From contig NC_081148.1 of the NCBI RefSeq assembly GCF_958295425.1, positions 11,007,466 through 11,071,465 on the forward strand: 64,000 nt of DNA, written 5' to 3'. Shown in pieces: positions 37,655 through 48,158 of this stretch (position 1 is the first letter of the stretch; each line of letters begins with the position of its first letter). The position numbers were made by a program, and so were the translations under genes. The notes below the pieces were generated by a model, which made no database searches, was not told the origin of the DNA, and saw nothing but the letters and a program-made list of their open reading frames with translations. Origin of the DNA: Solea solea (taxonomy: Eukaryota; Chordata; Actinopteri; Pleuronectiformes; Soleidae).

Positions 37655-38165
37655 AACCATTCATCCACAGGGCGAAAGGCGGGTACACCCCGGACAGGTC
37701 ACCAGTCCATCACAGGGCCACACAGAGACAAACAACAGTCCACTCTCACACTCACACTCACACCTACAGTCAATTTAATCTGTCCTGTGGGAGGAAACTG
37801 GAGAACTAGGGATAGGACGATACCACTTTTTTTGAGTCCGAACACAAACTATCTATTGATAATTACTCCGATACATGTGTCCGATGAAGCTGTTTACATT
37901 TGTGCTGAGTCATTTTTAAAGTTATAATTCTCCGACTGTGGAACAAACATTGCACTCCCCAAAAAAGAGGACATAAACAGCCCAAACATGAAGCTAAAAT
38001 GCTTTTGCTGATATTTATTTACATTTTGTCTGTGATTTTTGGATTGTACCTGATTTTACATTTTATATCTGTGCGATATTATATCCAGTGAGTTTTGACC
38101 AGTATCGATACCGATACCGATTCCCATCCCTACGGAGAACACACGGGGAGAACATGCAACCTCTT
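37655..38165 (+). mobile_element. Older dispersed repeat split by a younger insertion
   Basis: The left part contains GGACAGGTCACCAGTCCATC and CACAGGGCCACACAGAGACA, then TGTGGGAGGAAACTGGAGAAC. The right part resumes with CGGAGAACACACGGGGAGAA and CATGCAACCTC. This order is familiar from a widespread teleost dispersed repeat. The junction at 37807/38132 is occupied by a hAT-like element. Confidence 0.6.
37807..38132. mobile_element. hAT-like non-autonomous element with 8-bp target duplication
   Basis: A 326-bp element. The left terminus is TAGGGATAGGACGATACC and the right terminus, read in reverse complement, is TAGGGATGGGAATCGGTATC. The flanks are TGGAGAAC (37799-37806) and CGGAGAAC (38133-38140), an 8-bp duplication with one mismatch, as expected for hAT insertion. 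There is no transposase coding. Confidence 0.8.
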
Positions 38166-38353
38166 CGCCTTCTTGCCTCATTCGAGAGTGCTAACCTTGT
38201 GACATCATCATTGAGTGCTGTATGTGACATCATTGTGGTCTTATACAGCTTTGGTAAGTGCTTGAGTCAGTAAATCCCAAGTAAGCAAATCTGCTCACAT
38301 GTATGTCACAATAGTTGTGTACTCGGTGTGTGTGTGTGTGTGTGTACGCTTAC

Positions 38354-38470
38354 TGAGCAGAGGTGCTGGTACATTTGCAATGAAGTCAGAGGCAGAATCT
38401 CGGACGTCCTGGTCTTCATCTTGCAACAACATGAACAGACTCCTCCACAGGGAGACTGTAGTGGACAGAC
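38354..38470 (-). CDS. thada: thada exon (DEDQDVRD repeat)
   Basis: A 117-bp exon with acceptor TGTGTATTGCAG and donor CTCA/GTAAGC. It enters with two bases of a split Gly codon and leaves with one base. The peptide contains LWRSLFMLLQDEDQDVRDSA, a classic HEAT/armadillo-type helix with the DEDxxVRxxA signature found in THADA and other solenoid proteins, then SDFIANVPAPLL. CA/TG repeats lie against both splice sites: (CA)n on the transcript begins 8 bases into the downstream intron and (TG)n fills the acceptor pyrimidine tract. Confidence 0.93.
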
Positions 38471-38559
38471 CTGCAATACACACACACACAATAGTCAGGA
38501 TCCTCAGATCAATATTTAATTTCACCAGTTTCACCAGTTTTACCATCTTTGACACTCAC

Positions 38560-38710
38560 CCAGCGGCAGATGACTGCTGGTCAGCAGAGCGTCTGTGCAG
38601 TTGACCAACACCTTAGTGGCCATCAGCTTCACCTCTACTGGCTGCTCCTCGCTGCAGCATGAGCACACAAGCGCCCCCCACTGAGATAAGGACGACACCG
38701 TCCTTGCACC
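38560..38710 (-). CDS. thada: thada exon
   Basis: A 151-bp exon with acceptor CATTTTTAG and donor CTGG/GTGAGT. It starts in phase 0 and ends with one base. The peptide includes WGALVCSCCSEEQPVEVKLM and ATKVLVNCTDALL, two helices of the solenoid. Only 89 bp separate it from the next exon, so this intron is one of the shortest in the gene. Confidence 0.92.
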
Positions 38711-39451
38711 CTAAAAATGTACATCATAGCATTTCATTGTGACGTCGATCACAGCATAGCAGAATGAAAATGAAAAATAATCAATGATAATACATTATCA
38801 GCCACTTTCATTATAGGTTAGGATTCAGTCAAAAGTATTTAACGTCCAGTTTAAACTGGAAAATGTTCACTGACAGCTGCCTGCAGGAAAATAATGACTA
38901 AATGTATATGACCACGGCTGACAAAGGTTGTTTATTTTTAATGTCAACTTTAAAGAAAAGATGAACAATAACACACAGTAACAGTGAGTTTGCTTAAACA
39001 TCAAAAAGAGAAAAGGCATGTCTCTTTTCACTGACTATATTTGTAGACGACGTCATCAATAACAACAGTCTAAATACGTCTTTTTTTTCCTGGAACAATT
39101 CTTAAACGCTCTTTACCTCGTTAAGATTCTTTTTTTCCCACAAATCAGATTCACTGACCTTTCTCAGTTTGGACACGTTGAAAAGCACAGGTGGAGCTAA
39201 TGGCACTAATAATGTCTGTTTCAGTAATTATTGTAATTAACTATAATTAGTTGTGCTATTAGTGGCATCTGCGTTTAAAAGCCATTAGGGTACAAAGGTG
39301 TGTTTTCTACTTTGTCATTATGATTCACCGGTGCAACAGCTCTCAGTGCTTAAGTCTGGCAAACCCCGACTACTCTGTGGTAAAGACAGTACGCAGAGCG
39401 CATGCAGGCAACTAAAGTGTCTATGTCAGTCCAGTGTTCAACAGTCTTTAC
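38711..39451 (-). other. thada: thada intron
   Basis: A 741-bp intron with donor GTAAAG and acceptor TTTTTAG. No repeat or RNA was recognised in it. Confidence 0.85.
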
Positions 39452-39524
39452 CTTTGGGTCAGCGTTCACCAGCTGAACGACCAGCTGAGACACCAGGGTT
39501 AGAGCAGCACAGTGGAGCTCCACA
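39452..39524 (-). CDS. thada: thada exon
   Basis: A 73-bp exon with acceptor TTTTGTGTTTCAG and donor AAAG/GTAAAG. It takes one base to complete a Ser codon, then reads VELHCAALTLVSQLVVQLVN ADPK and ends in phase 0. It is a single hydrophobic helix pair of the solenoid. Its short size was resolved by phase matching to both neighbours. Confidence 0.92.
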
Positions 39525-41130
39525 CTGAAACACAAAATCAAACATCTTGAGCAACCAAATCTAAAGTAACCTAATCTTGACATTGCCCCTACCAGAAGAG
39601 AGTTTTTCTCTCATACAAAATTAGGAAAATCAGGACGGAGTTAAAGCCGTCACTGCAGATTAACAGAACACCGTGGGGCTGCAGTAAGTGAGTCAATAGT
39701 TTTAGTTTGTAATAGCCAGATTAACATCGTGAGAGAGTGAGTTATCCTGCTCTAGTCATTCTGTGGAAACTTTCTTGTTACGGTGCTACAAGCTCATTTG
39801 AGTTGCAAGCATCACATCAGAATTATGGATCTACTTTCTTTGATGGTCAACAGATGGTAAATATTTATCCATCAATAGTTACTAATGTGTGGGTCCATTT
39901 TTCTTATTTTTTTTATTTTTTATTACACACTGGATCCATTATGTGATTATCAATCTGCAACAATGTGAACCCAATCCAACCCACTTCCACTTTTTGAGGA
40001 CCATTTCTCCCTTTTAACATTTTTCTAAACGCTCCTTATGTTGTTAGTGACAAACAAAATGAGATTTGGCAGTGAGGTGCAAACAAAAGCTACCATTAAG
40101 GAAAACCCCATCTATAAAGACACAGGAAGTCTAAATACATAAATGTAAACATAAATGTGAAGATAAAGCTGCCGAGGTGGGTCAGACCAACTGGGTGCAG
40201 AGAGTGGAGGGTTTGGGATATTAAGCCTATGATACAAACTAAGATATTTGACTGTTTCGCTACATATTAGTGTCATTTTAGCATTTTGTGTTTGTTAAAG
40301 ATGTTGTATGACACCATCATCCAGTCTTCTTACCGATCAGAGCAATTTTTTTTATATTACAGTATATCTGTTTCCATTCACTCACTGTGCACACGTTTCT
40401 GTCTGTCTGACTGCCTTACTATGTAAAGATAGTTTGTCACTATACAAATACATTTGGATTTGTTTGATTTCATTAATCACATCGCCGTTAGTGTTTGATG
40501 GAGGAGTAGAACTGCATCACACCATCTGTGTAGAGAATGTGTTAAAACACTGAATTTACCTTTTACTCGATGTAAAACAATGTTGTTCTAATGAGCATCT
40601 ACAAGCACATGTGCAATCAGGGTAAACAGGAAATCAAATCCAGCGCTACGGCTCATATTAACCGCGTTGGACCCAGGTTGAGTAGACGTCCCGTCCGAGT
40701 CCAGTTACTGGACTCGCGTCGGGTTCTGACAGAATTATGCAGACATAACACTGCAGCGCGGTCAGCCACACAAACATCGCTCAACTGTATTGACTTACAG
40801 TCACACAAAAGAAGTGTGCTCGTACTCACTGCTGCATTATAGATCACAATAGCACCAGTGCCATTCAATCACATGGCAGACAAGGGCAGCCAGCAACCCA
40901 ATCTTATCCCTCCCTGGCTCTAATCATAACCCTGGGGCCACTCCAAAGGGAAAGTGGATCCCCGGGTCCAGAGATTGTGGCCAGGAAAAGGCTTTACACG
41001 GCTAAAAGCCTTTGTAATCCAATACTTATTCAAGCCTGTATTCTCTTGTCGGAGTGAGAAACGTACAGCGGTGGCTTGTCAATGAAGGTGTGTGTGTCTG
41101 TCAATGCATGTCAAAGGGCTTACAGTACAT

Positions 41131-41167
<37 letters not shown>

Positions 41168-41425
41168 GTATGTGCCAAATCAGTTTGTGGTAGAGGGGGC
41201 CTGTGACTCATGAGCGTGTAAGCTCTCAATAAAGTAAAGGTTTGACATTTGAGAATAATGTAGGCATAACACTTTGATGACAGCTTTTGGGGAGCCGAAA
41301 TATCAGCTTTCAACCACAATTACATTTCTTTGTTTACTTACTTTTAAAAAGCACCAGTCTCTCAAGCTGGGAGACCGTTTGGTTAAATAAATACTGCAGC
41401 AGTCTATGAATAACACCAGGTACGT

Positions 41426-41459
<34 letters not shown>
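41426..41459. repeat. (CAG)11 trinucleotide tract
   Basis: A pure CAG tract of about 34 bp in a thada intron; another CAGCAACAACAAC-type run follows about 50 bp on. Confidence 0.95.
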
Positions 41460-41460
<1 letters not shown>

Positions 41461-42827
41461 AGTGCAGAGAGCAGGCCTGTGTGTCCCTATGGATACGGGA
41501 CAGTTGCCCGACAGCAGCAACAACAACTGTGGGGTTGAATCTTGAGCTGAAATAAATTCAGGTCAAATACTAACTATAACTATAACTATCTCTGTTTGCT
41601 GTCAGTTCATCTCAACCTGCCGAGCTGCGATTAAATCGCTTTATTTTTCTGTTGGGAACTTCATTTATGTATAAATAAGCATCAGTGTGAGTCACACACA
41701 CACGTCACAACATCCAACATATCATCACATAAGAATACTGCACATCATCACCCCAACATACAAAACACCATTTTCAGTGCGTAAACACAGTGAACCATTT
41801 GTTGAAAGGACTTCATAGAGCAATAAAAAGTGTAACAGTCATTAATGAGTCAGATGAATGCTGGCATGGAGCTCGACGTGGCTTTTTTTTGTGTCCTGAA
41901 AGTGAGTGATCTGTATCTCCCGCCTGAGGTGGTGCGGTGTGTGGGTGGTATCTGAAGTCACGGCTCTTCTGTTGTAAATAGTGATTCCTGTTCCAGCCCA
42001 ATAACTTTGCTGCTCAGTCTTGTACAGGTCGAACGATATGGGATTTTCTTTGGCTGATGTTTTACAGATCAGGGCGGCTGACGCTGATGTTTTTGGCCCA
42101 TATATTCATCCAACTTTCTTTTTGTTTTTTTCTCCCCCTCCATTTGATAATATATGACCATTTAATGGTAACAAATAATACAGAAAAAATGGTTTACCTT
42201 CAGTAACTACTTATTGAACAACACTAATGGTACGTCTGTCCAATCATTTCTACATTTGCACTGCAGTGCAATTGTATACAGAGTTTTTAATAGAAATAAT
42301 GTATAAACTAAATATGAAGCACATGAAACAGGTCATCAAAAATGCAACCTTAAGTCAAAGAGCAACAACTTTCGGAGAAAACAAATGCATAATTTGTAAT
42401 AATTGTGCCAATGGCGATTCTTAAAAAAAAGGCAAATTATTTGGCCCAAACAATTCATTGGTCTTCCTTTAGTCTTATGATTTTTTTTTAACCCGTGGAA
42501 CACAGAGCATTTAGGCTGCTTTTGCCATTACTAAATTAAAACATGATGAAAATGACATTAGGAAATAGGTCACATTTCAAAGGTTCGCTTGGCTCGTTTT
42601 TATGAACAAAAATAAAAAAGATGTGTCCTATAAACACACACAGCCCATATAAGAGTTGTGTATTATTCCCACTGCAATTTACCAAGGGTGCGCCTGTGGC
42701 ACAGGTTGAATCCTGGAAACCTTCAAAACCAGTAAGTACTTGTAGTCAAGACGCTCATGGAGCCTCTTAGGGACGAGTACTCCCTCAATCCATTCAATTT
42801 GGTATTGTGTGTGGTTAAAAGTTCATT

Positions 42828-42878
42828 TATATACATATATATATGTATATGTATGTGTATATATATATATATATATAT

Positions 42879-42927
<49 letters not shown>

Positions 42928-42928
42928 C

Positions 42929-42981
<53 letters not shown>

Positions 42982-43016
42982 CATACATACATACATATAT
43001 ACATACATACATATAT

Positions 43017-43069
<53 letters not shown>

Positions 43070-43119
43070 TATACACACATGTATACATATATATATGTGT
43101 ATACATATATATTGTGATA
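42828..43119. repeat. Long compound AT/ATAC microsatellite
   Basis: About 290 bp of alternating AT dinucleotides and ATAC tetranucleotides, giving overlapping open frames of only I, Y, T, H, C, V and M on both strands. These frames are artefacts. The tract starts 271 bp beyond the donor site of the exon at 43390-43514. It can extrude cruciforms and is likely to be length-variable and mis-assembled. Confidence 0.97.
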
Positions 43120-43389
43120 GTGGTTACAGGCCCTGATCATTTAAGATAACTGATGAAGTCATAAATATACCTGAATAAAAAGAAAGAGAAACTAACTGTA
43201 GATTTTGTTTTTAAGGATGGTCTAAAACACAAATGCAAGTGTATTCATTCAAAAAATTGCATTCACATGTCACATACGCATCAATTGTCTAACCCTTTCA
43301 TCCAAATGGAGCCAAAGAAATGTTGCATCATAGGTGTAGGAGGAGGTCAAAGAACACTTGAACAGGAGTGCGAGTGTGAGTGCTCTGAC

Positions 43390-43514
43390 CTGTGAACAGA
43401 GTTCTGAGCCAGAGTGAGGAGATGCATAAGGACCTCCTCCTGGGACAAAGTCTGAGCCCCATCCCGCCACAGGAGTTCACCACTGGAGCTTAACGCACAC
43501 AGCACCTGGAGGAC
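43390..43514 (-). CDS. thada: thada exon
   Basis: A 125-bp exon with acceptor CCCTCTCTCAG and donor CACAG/GTCAGA. It starts in phase 0 and ends with two bases. The peptide includes VLQVLCALSSSGELLWRDGA and SQEEVLMHLLTLAQNSVH. It follows the HETHPQCLAK end of the upstream exon without a frame break. Confidence 0.93.
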
Positions 43515-44540
43515 CTGAGAGAGGGATGGAGAGGCAGAAGGAAAAAAAGACAGTGTCATAGGAGCGAGCGATACGATATAACACGCACGCACACACACAC
43601 ACAGGTGGGGGAACTTCCTCAAGGCCATCCATCAGCACAGCTTTGGTGTCCTCTCTGCACGAGGCTGGCAACTTGCCCCGTAGGGTATTTTTACCACACC
43701 AATCAGATCCTCCCTATGCACACCCTAACCACGGGCACACAGCTGCCACGCTCGCATGCACACTTGCATGCATGTGTGTGCGACTGAGGGCGGCATATTC
43801 CCCATTTGTCTTCCCCTTCCCCATCAGCTGGTAACACAGTCCTTAAAGCGTCATCCAGCGTAACCTCCTAAACTTGTTTTTTTCGTCCATCACCCATCAC
43901 TGCTTCCCCCTCTCCCCGTGCTGTTTTCTTTGCCTGGTCACTCCTCCAGAGAAAGAGGCAGCTGACCGAGTCAGAGGAGGGCGAAGACTTGTTTTCCACA
44001 GCGTGAGACCCCTGTTAAAAACACACATCCAGCCGAGAACACATGTTGACATTCCTCCTGCATATCTCGATGATTATTATTTCTTTCTAGGTCCCAACCT
44101 GTTATTAGAGCCTTAAAATAAAGCTTGCTTTACAGGATCTGTGTGGGTGGAGAGCAGGGCATGTGGGTGTATTCAGTGTCTGTGTGTAAACATCTGTATA
44201 TTTGTGCTTATGAGCACTGACAGGATGAGGCAGATTCAAAGTCTGTTGTCTTTGTGCTTCTGCCAACCGAAAAAATAATCATTAGGTTTAAGGAACAACG
44301 TTTGATACTAAAGATAATCACGGGAAATAACATAAAAGACTTACAGGAGTCATTGAGTCATTCAACCATGTAGAGAGTTTCAAAGTTACACTCATAATTG
44401 TTTGTTTTTATTAACAATGGATCATGAAACCTATAGGGAATCATCAACACACTCTAAAGGACTATAAAACATTTTTGTAGTGTACTATTCCACAAACAAG
44501 TAGTATCTGGAACACTGTGATGGACATATAACATCAACAA

Positions 44541-44830
44541 AGGACGACCGATAATCAGCCAATGATTTTTTTTTGCACGTTTACATGTTTGTATTCTCAG
44601 AAACTTGATAAATGTGCACTAAAACATAATATTTGGACTCAAAATTTGATTTAATAAAAGGTTTTTTTGTTGACTGTTTCATTTATTTAATATTTTATTC
44701 TACCACAGTGCAGAGACAATATCACAATATATATATATAACAATATAATGAGCCAAACATACCAGTGCAAAAACAAACAAACAGAAAACTGCATTTATCA
44801 GCCAAAGAAAAATCCATATCAGACGACCTC
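44541..44830. mobile_element. AT-rich element with inverted termini
   Basis: The left end GGACGACCGATAATCAGCCA and the right end in reverse complement, GAGGTCGTCTGATATGG then TTCTTTGGCTGAT, share about 10 bp at the tips and the internal word (T)GGCTGAT. A related one-ended copy lies at 42027-42070 (AGGTCGAACGATATGG, TTCTTTGGCTGATG). The superfamily is not fixed and no target duplication was seen. Confidence 0.45.
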
Positions 44831-47432
44831 TAATATCTCACCACCATCTCTTTCCGATTCCCGTGAGTATGAACTGATCAGGAGTCATTATTCATTCATC
44901 AAAGCATTTGTTGCATCAACGCTTCAGTTACCCTGAAAAACATCTGACGTTTGTCCCTTCCTATTTCTATTTCGAGAGGATATGATTCTCTCATTTCAAA
45001 TCCCTGCTAGTGACCAGATTTCTCACCACCCATCTGCTCATCGGTCTGCCAGGTACCACCACAGCTGGTCTGAACATCTCCGCCACTTCTGACATTTAAA
45101 AGCCGCTTTTAATGAGCTCTCCATCTTGCAACACACTCGACTGCCCAACAACTCAAATATACAATCACAGAAGAAGTGTAGACACAAAGAGCACATTAAC
45201 AAACTACACGAAAAAAAACACAACAGACTACTTTTGTTAGATGGTCTAGACAGACTTAACATGACTTTATGTGACTTAATAGCCCCATGTGTGAGGTGTA
45301 AGTTTACATGCTCTCACTGTGTAGGCAGGTGTGTCTCAGGTCTGAAATGTACCGACATGAAATTCACTTAACCCACACTTGATGCACATTTATCCTAACA
45401 CTGCTTCAGGAAGGTATTCAGCCTTCCCACAATTAATCACGGTCTACTGCACAACACCAGTCCAGCTGTTGGCGGTAATGTCGCTATAAAGCACTTTTAT
45501 GACCAACGGTGAGCAAAAACGCACATGAAGAAATCCGTTCACTCTTTTCCTGACCAACAAGCTTTATGCGACAATATTAGAATAATAGTTTCTTTATTTC
45601 CATGCTGCCTACATCAGCTGCTCAGGATGCACAATTCTTCGCTGGGTTTCAGCTTTAGTCTCGGTAACTTATCACAATGTGCACTTTATACTATGTTGGT
45701 CTAAAGTGCCTATTTACATTGCTGTTTATAATGTAGAGTTAACATGGAACTGTGTCTTCAAACATTAGTGTTACTATGATGCGCTGGCAGCAGTTTAGTA
45801 AGATGATGTTTTCTGCCACAATGATCTATAGTTAGAAAATATGAATTTAACCTTTTCAAAGTCATTATAGCAAAGTATTTACTGATGAGTTTGCTTAATA
45901 ATACTAGGTTGGTTGATTTTTAACTTTATTATGTAACAAAAACAACTTTGTTGACTATTCCTTTTGATATATTCCAACAAGAACTGGTTTTTAAAACCCA
46001 AGCCTAAGCATTAGACTTCACAGTTTCTCTTTCTAATGTCTGAAATGAGAAACCTGGTGTCCAGATGCAAATGGTGAAGAGATGAATGAGCTTCATTTTT
46101 ACCACGTTCTTGATTATCACACATTGGCTTCTGACAAAGTGTGGCCTTCCGTGAGCAATCTGGGTTTACGTGGGTGTCTTTGTTACACAGGCCCCATCAA
46201 CATTAACAGTTATTAACTATAAATAACATATCAGTCATAATTTAAGAGCTAAAAAATTCTATCTGCAAAGGTTATCCTAATTTGGTATCGTGGCAAACTC
46301 GAGTACATACAGCTAGCTTTGAGATTCACCCATTTATTTACTTATTTAAAGCTGCATTTTTATGACGTATTAACATAAACAAATGTATGTTACATTGAAA
46401 AGGATGCCGCTGACTCGACTACAACAGCTTCATACAGGGGCATTGTGGGCGGAAAACACAAAGTTCCAGCAGTAGATTCTACTGCTAAAAATAAACCTGC
46501 ACATTCAGCAAAACTTCACAGTCATATTTCAGTCACAATCATGACTTTGGCCGTCCAATATTGAAAATATGAGCTCCGCTAACAGCAATCAAGCGCTCCG
46601 TGAGCAGCTGTTCGACAGATTGCTTGCATGATCAAACACAGCTGCTGCTGTTTCCTTCACCACGTAGCTCCAAATACATTTTCCCGAACGCAGTCTGTAC
46701 GAATAATAAAGGCTACGTTAAAAGACAGATACATAATAGATAACTCAGCCAAGTACGAAGTTAATTATTATTTCACTGTGTGTGTCTATATATGCGCGAG
46801 GGTGTGTAGAAGTGGAGGGGAGACAACTAGGTCATACACCGCATCCTGTTTTGGTAATTACTCAGAAATCAACAAGGGGCGATAGAGGCTCCAAACTGGA
46901 GCTTAATAATAGGAGACTAACACAATGTCCTTGGCCTATTGCTGCCCCTGGTAGAGGGGAGGCTCCACTTAACAGGGTCGAGACACAGCTAGTCTGTAAA
47001 GCAGTGCTTGGTGAACAACCGCAAAAAAAAATGTGCAGCAGCATGCATCATACAGAGTTCCGGCAGTGGTGACTGAGTCCGTAAGAGAGCTGGACGGAGC
47101 AGGTCTGCTGGCTGCCCGTCCGAGCTTTACGAACACAGTGAAATACGACCTTCTGTCCCTGTACAGGAAATTGGCTGCACTTTCCCTTCCAAGACTCCTT
47201 AGAGGGGAAGAACTACTGAACATGAGTGTGCGTGTGAGCGAGGGAGAGAGTCAGCTCACTGCCAGTGCGCTTGGCATGTCCCCCCGCAGCCGATTAGCAT
47301 CTCACGCAATCCTCCTCAAGATTTCAAGGATTTGGACATTTAATCGATTTTTAATCGGTGTGTGATGAGACAGCTACTCTTCATCAGACACTGCACTATC
47401 CTTCCACTCATTTGGACAACAAAGTGTTATCC

Positions 47433-47608
47433 CAAACCTTAGCTGTAACCAGTTCATGCGTAACCCAAACCTTAACCGGACCACAACTCAACTCTTAGCC
47501 CTAAATCATTTCCTCAGAAATAAGGTTCTGCCTCATTAGGACCAGATTTTGGTCTCCATGAGGACTACTGGTGCTGACAAGGTCAGTGTTTATGCCAGAA
47601 AAGATCTC
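47433..47608 (+). repeat. Dispersed teleost repeat, copy B
   Basis: Blocks CTTAGCTGTAACCAGTTCAT, AAACCTTAACCGGACCACAA, AGGACCAGATTTTGG and GTCAGTGTTTATGCCAG match copy A at 30603-30770 in opposite orientation. It carries no coding capacity. Confidence 0.6.
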
Positions 47609-47766
47609 AAAGAGGGAACATAAACACACACACACACACACACACACACAGGCAGTTAGACCTATAAAACAACCAGACAAGTTCTCTCTCAAAAAAACAA
47701 AAACAAAAATAAAAACAAACTAATGCACCTATCATAAAGGTTTGTGTGTGTGTGTGTGTTATCCAC

Positions 47767-48158
47767 CTTGGCTAGACACTGGGGGTGCGTCTCGTGAAAA
47801 CTCAGGCCAATCAGGTCAGACATGGTGGTCTCATCAAGCCACTGAGGTCTCCTCTTCTTCTCCTCCTCCTCTTCCTCCTGCTGCTGCTGCTGCAGCCTCT
47901 TCAGGATCTCCTGCAGAGCCAACTCCCTCACCTCATACTGTGGGAACTGCAGCAGACACTGGAGAAGCTGTGTTGTCAGCTGAGGGACCTTCCACAGCTC
48001 AGGAATCTCCACAGTGGCACTGAGGGCCACCCGCGCCAGGCTGAGCAGGTAATGGGTAACGCCGGGCCCGCGGGTGAGAGAGGAAGGGTCGGCGATGACC
48101 AGGTCCGAGTCCATCAGGATGGACAGAGTCTTCTGACGGAGCTCTGCCACCTCTGAAT
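47767..48158 (-). CDS. thada: thada large exon with Q/E run
   Basis: A 392-bp exon with acceptor TATCTTTTTCCAG and donor CCAAG/GTGGAT. It takes one base to begin Asp and ends in phase 0 with HETHPQCLAK. It holds several solenoid helices: VAELRQKTLSILMDSDLV, GVTHYLLSLARVALSATVEI, LTTQLLQCLLQFPQYEVREL and ALQEILKRL. A low-complexity run of five Gln, six Glu then KKRR follows, after which the fold resumes. The run is coded by pure CAG then GAG/GAA, so it probably expanded by slippage. (CA)n begins 7 bases after the donor GT on the transcript. Confidence 0.95.

Larger units (their letters stand above)
36188..38353 (-). other. thada: thada intron with nested repeats
   Basis: About 2.2 kb. It contains (CA)19 at 36715-36752, a (CA)n tract at 37039-37062, an AT tract near 37630-37648, and a common teleost repeat at 37655-38165 interrupted by the 326-bp element at 37807-38132. 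Confidence 0.7.
39525..43389 (-). other. thada: thada intron
   Basis: About 3.9 kb. It contains (AC)n at 41133-41164, (CAG)11 at 41426-41459, a possible transposon end near 42027-42110, and the long AT/ATAC tract at 42828-43119. Confidence 0.75.
43515..47766 (-). other. thada: thada intron
   Basis: About 4.25 kb with donor GTGGAT. It contains an inverted-terminal element (44541-44830), a dispersed repeat copy (47433-47608) and CA tracts beside the upstream donor site (47743-47759) and at 47623-47650. No exon was found; the open frame at 47033-47365 has no recognisable domain. Confidence 0.75.

Noticed and set aside
42723..43149. Frames of up to 130 residues on both strands made of Y, I, T and H
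   Set aside because: They are translations of the AT/ATAC microsatellite.
46969..47365. Overlapping 84- and 110-residue frames inside a thada intron
   Set aside because: Neither shows a known family, and neither fits thada phase or splice sites.
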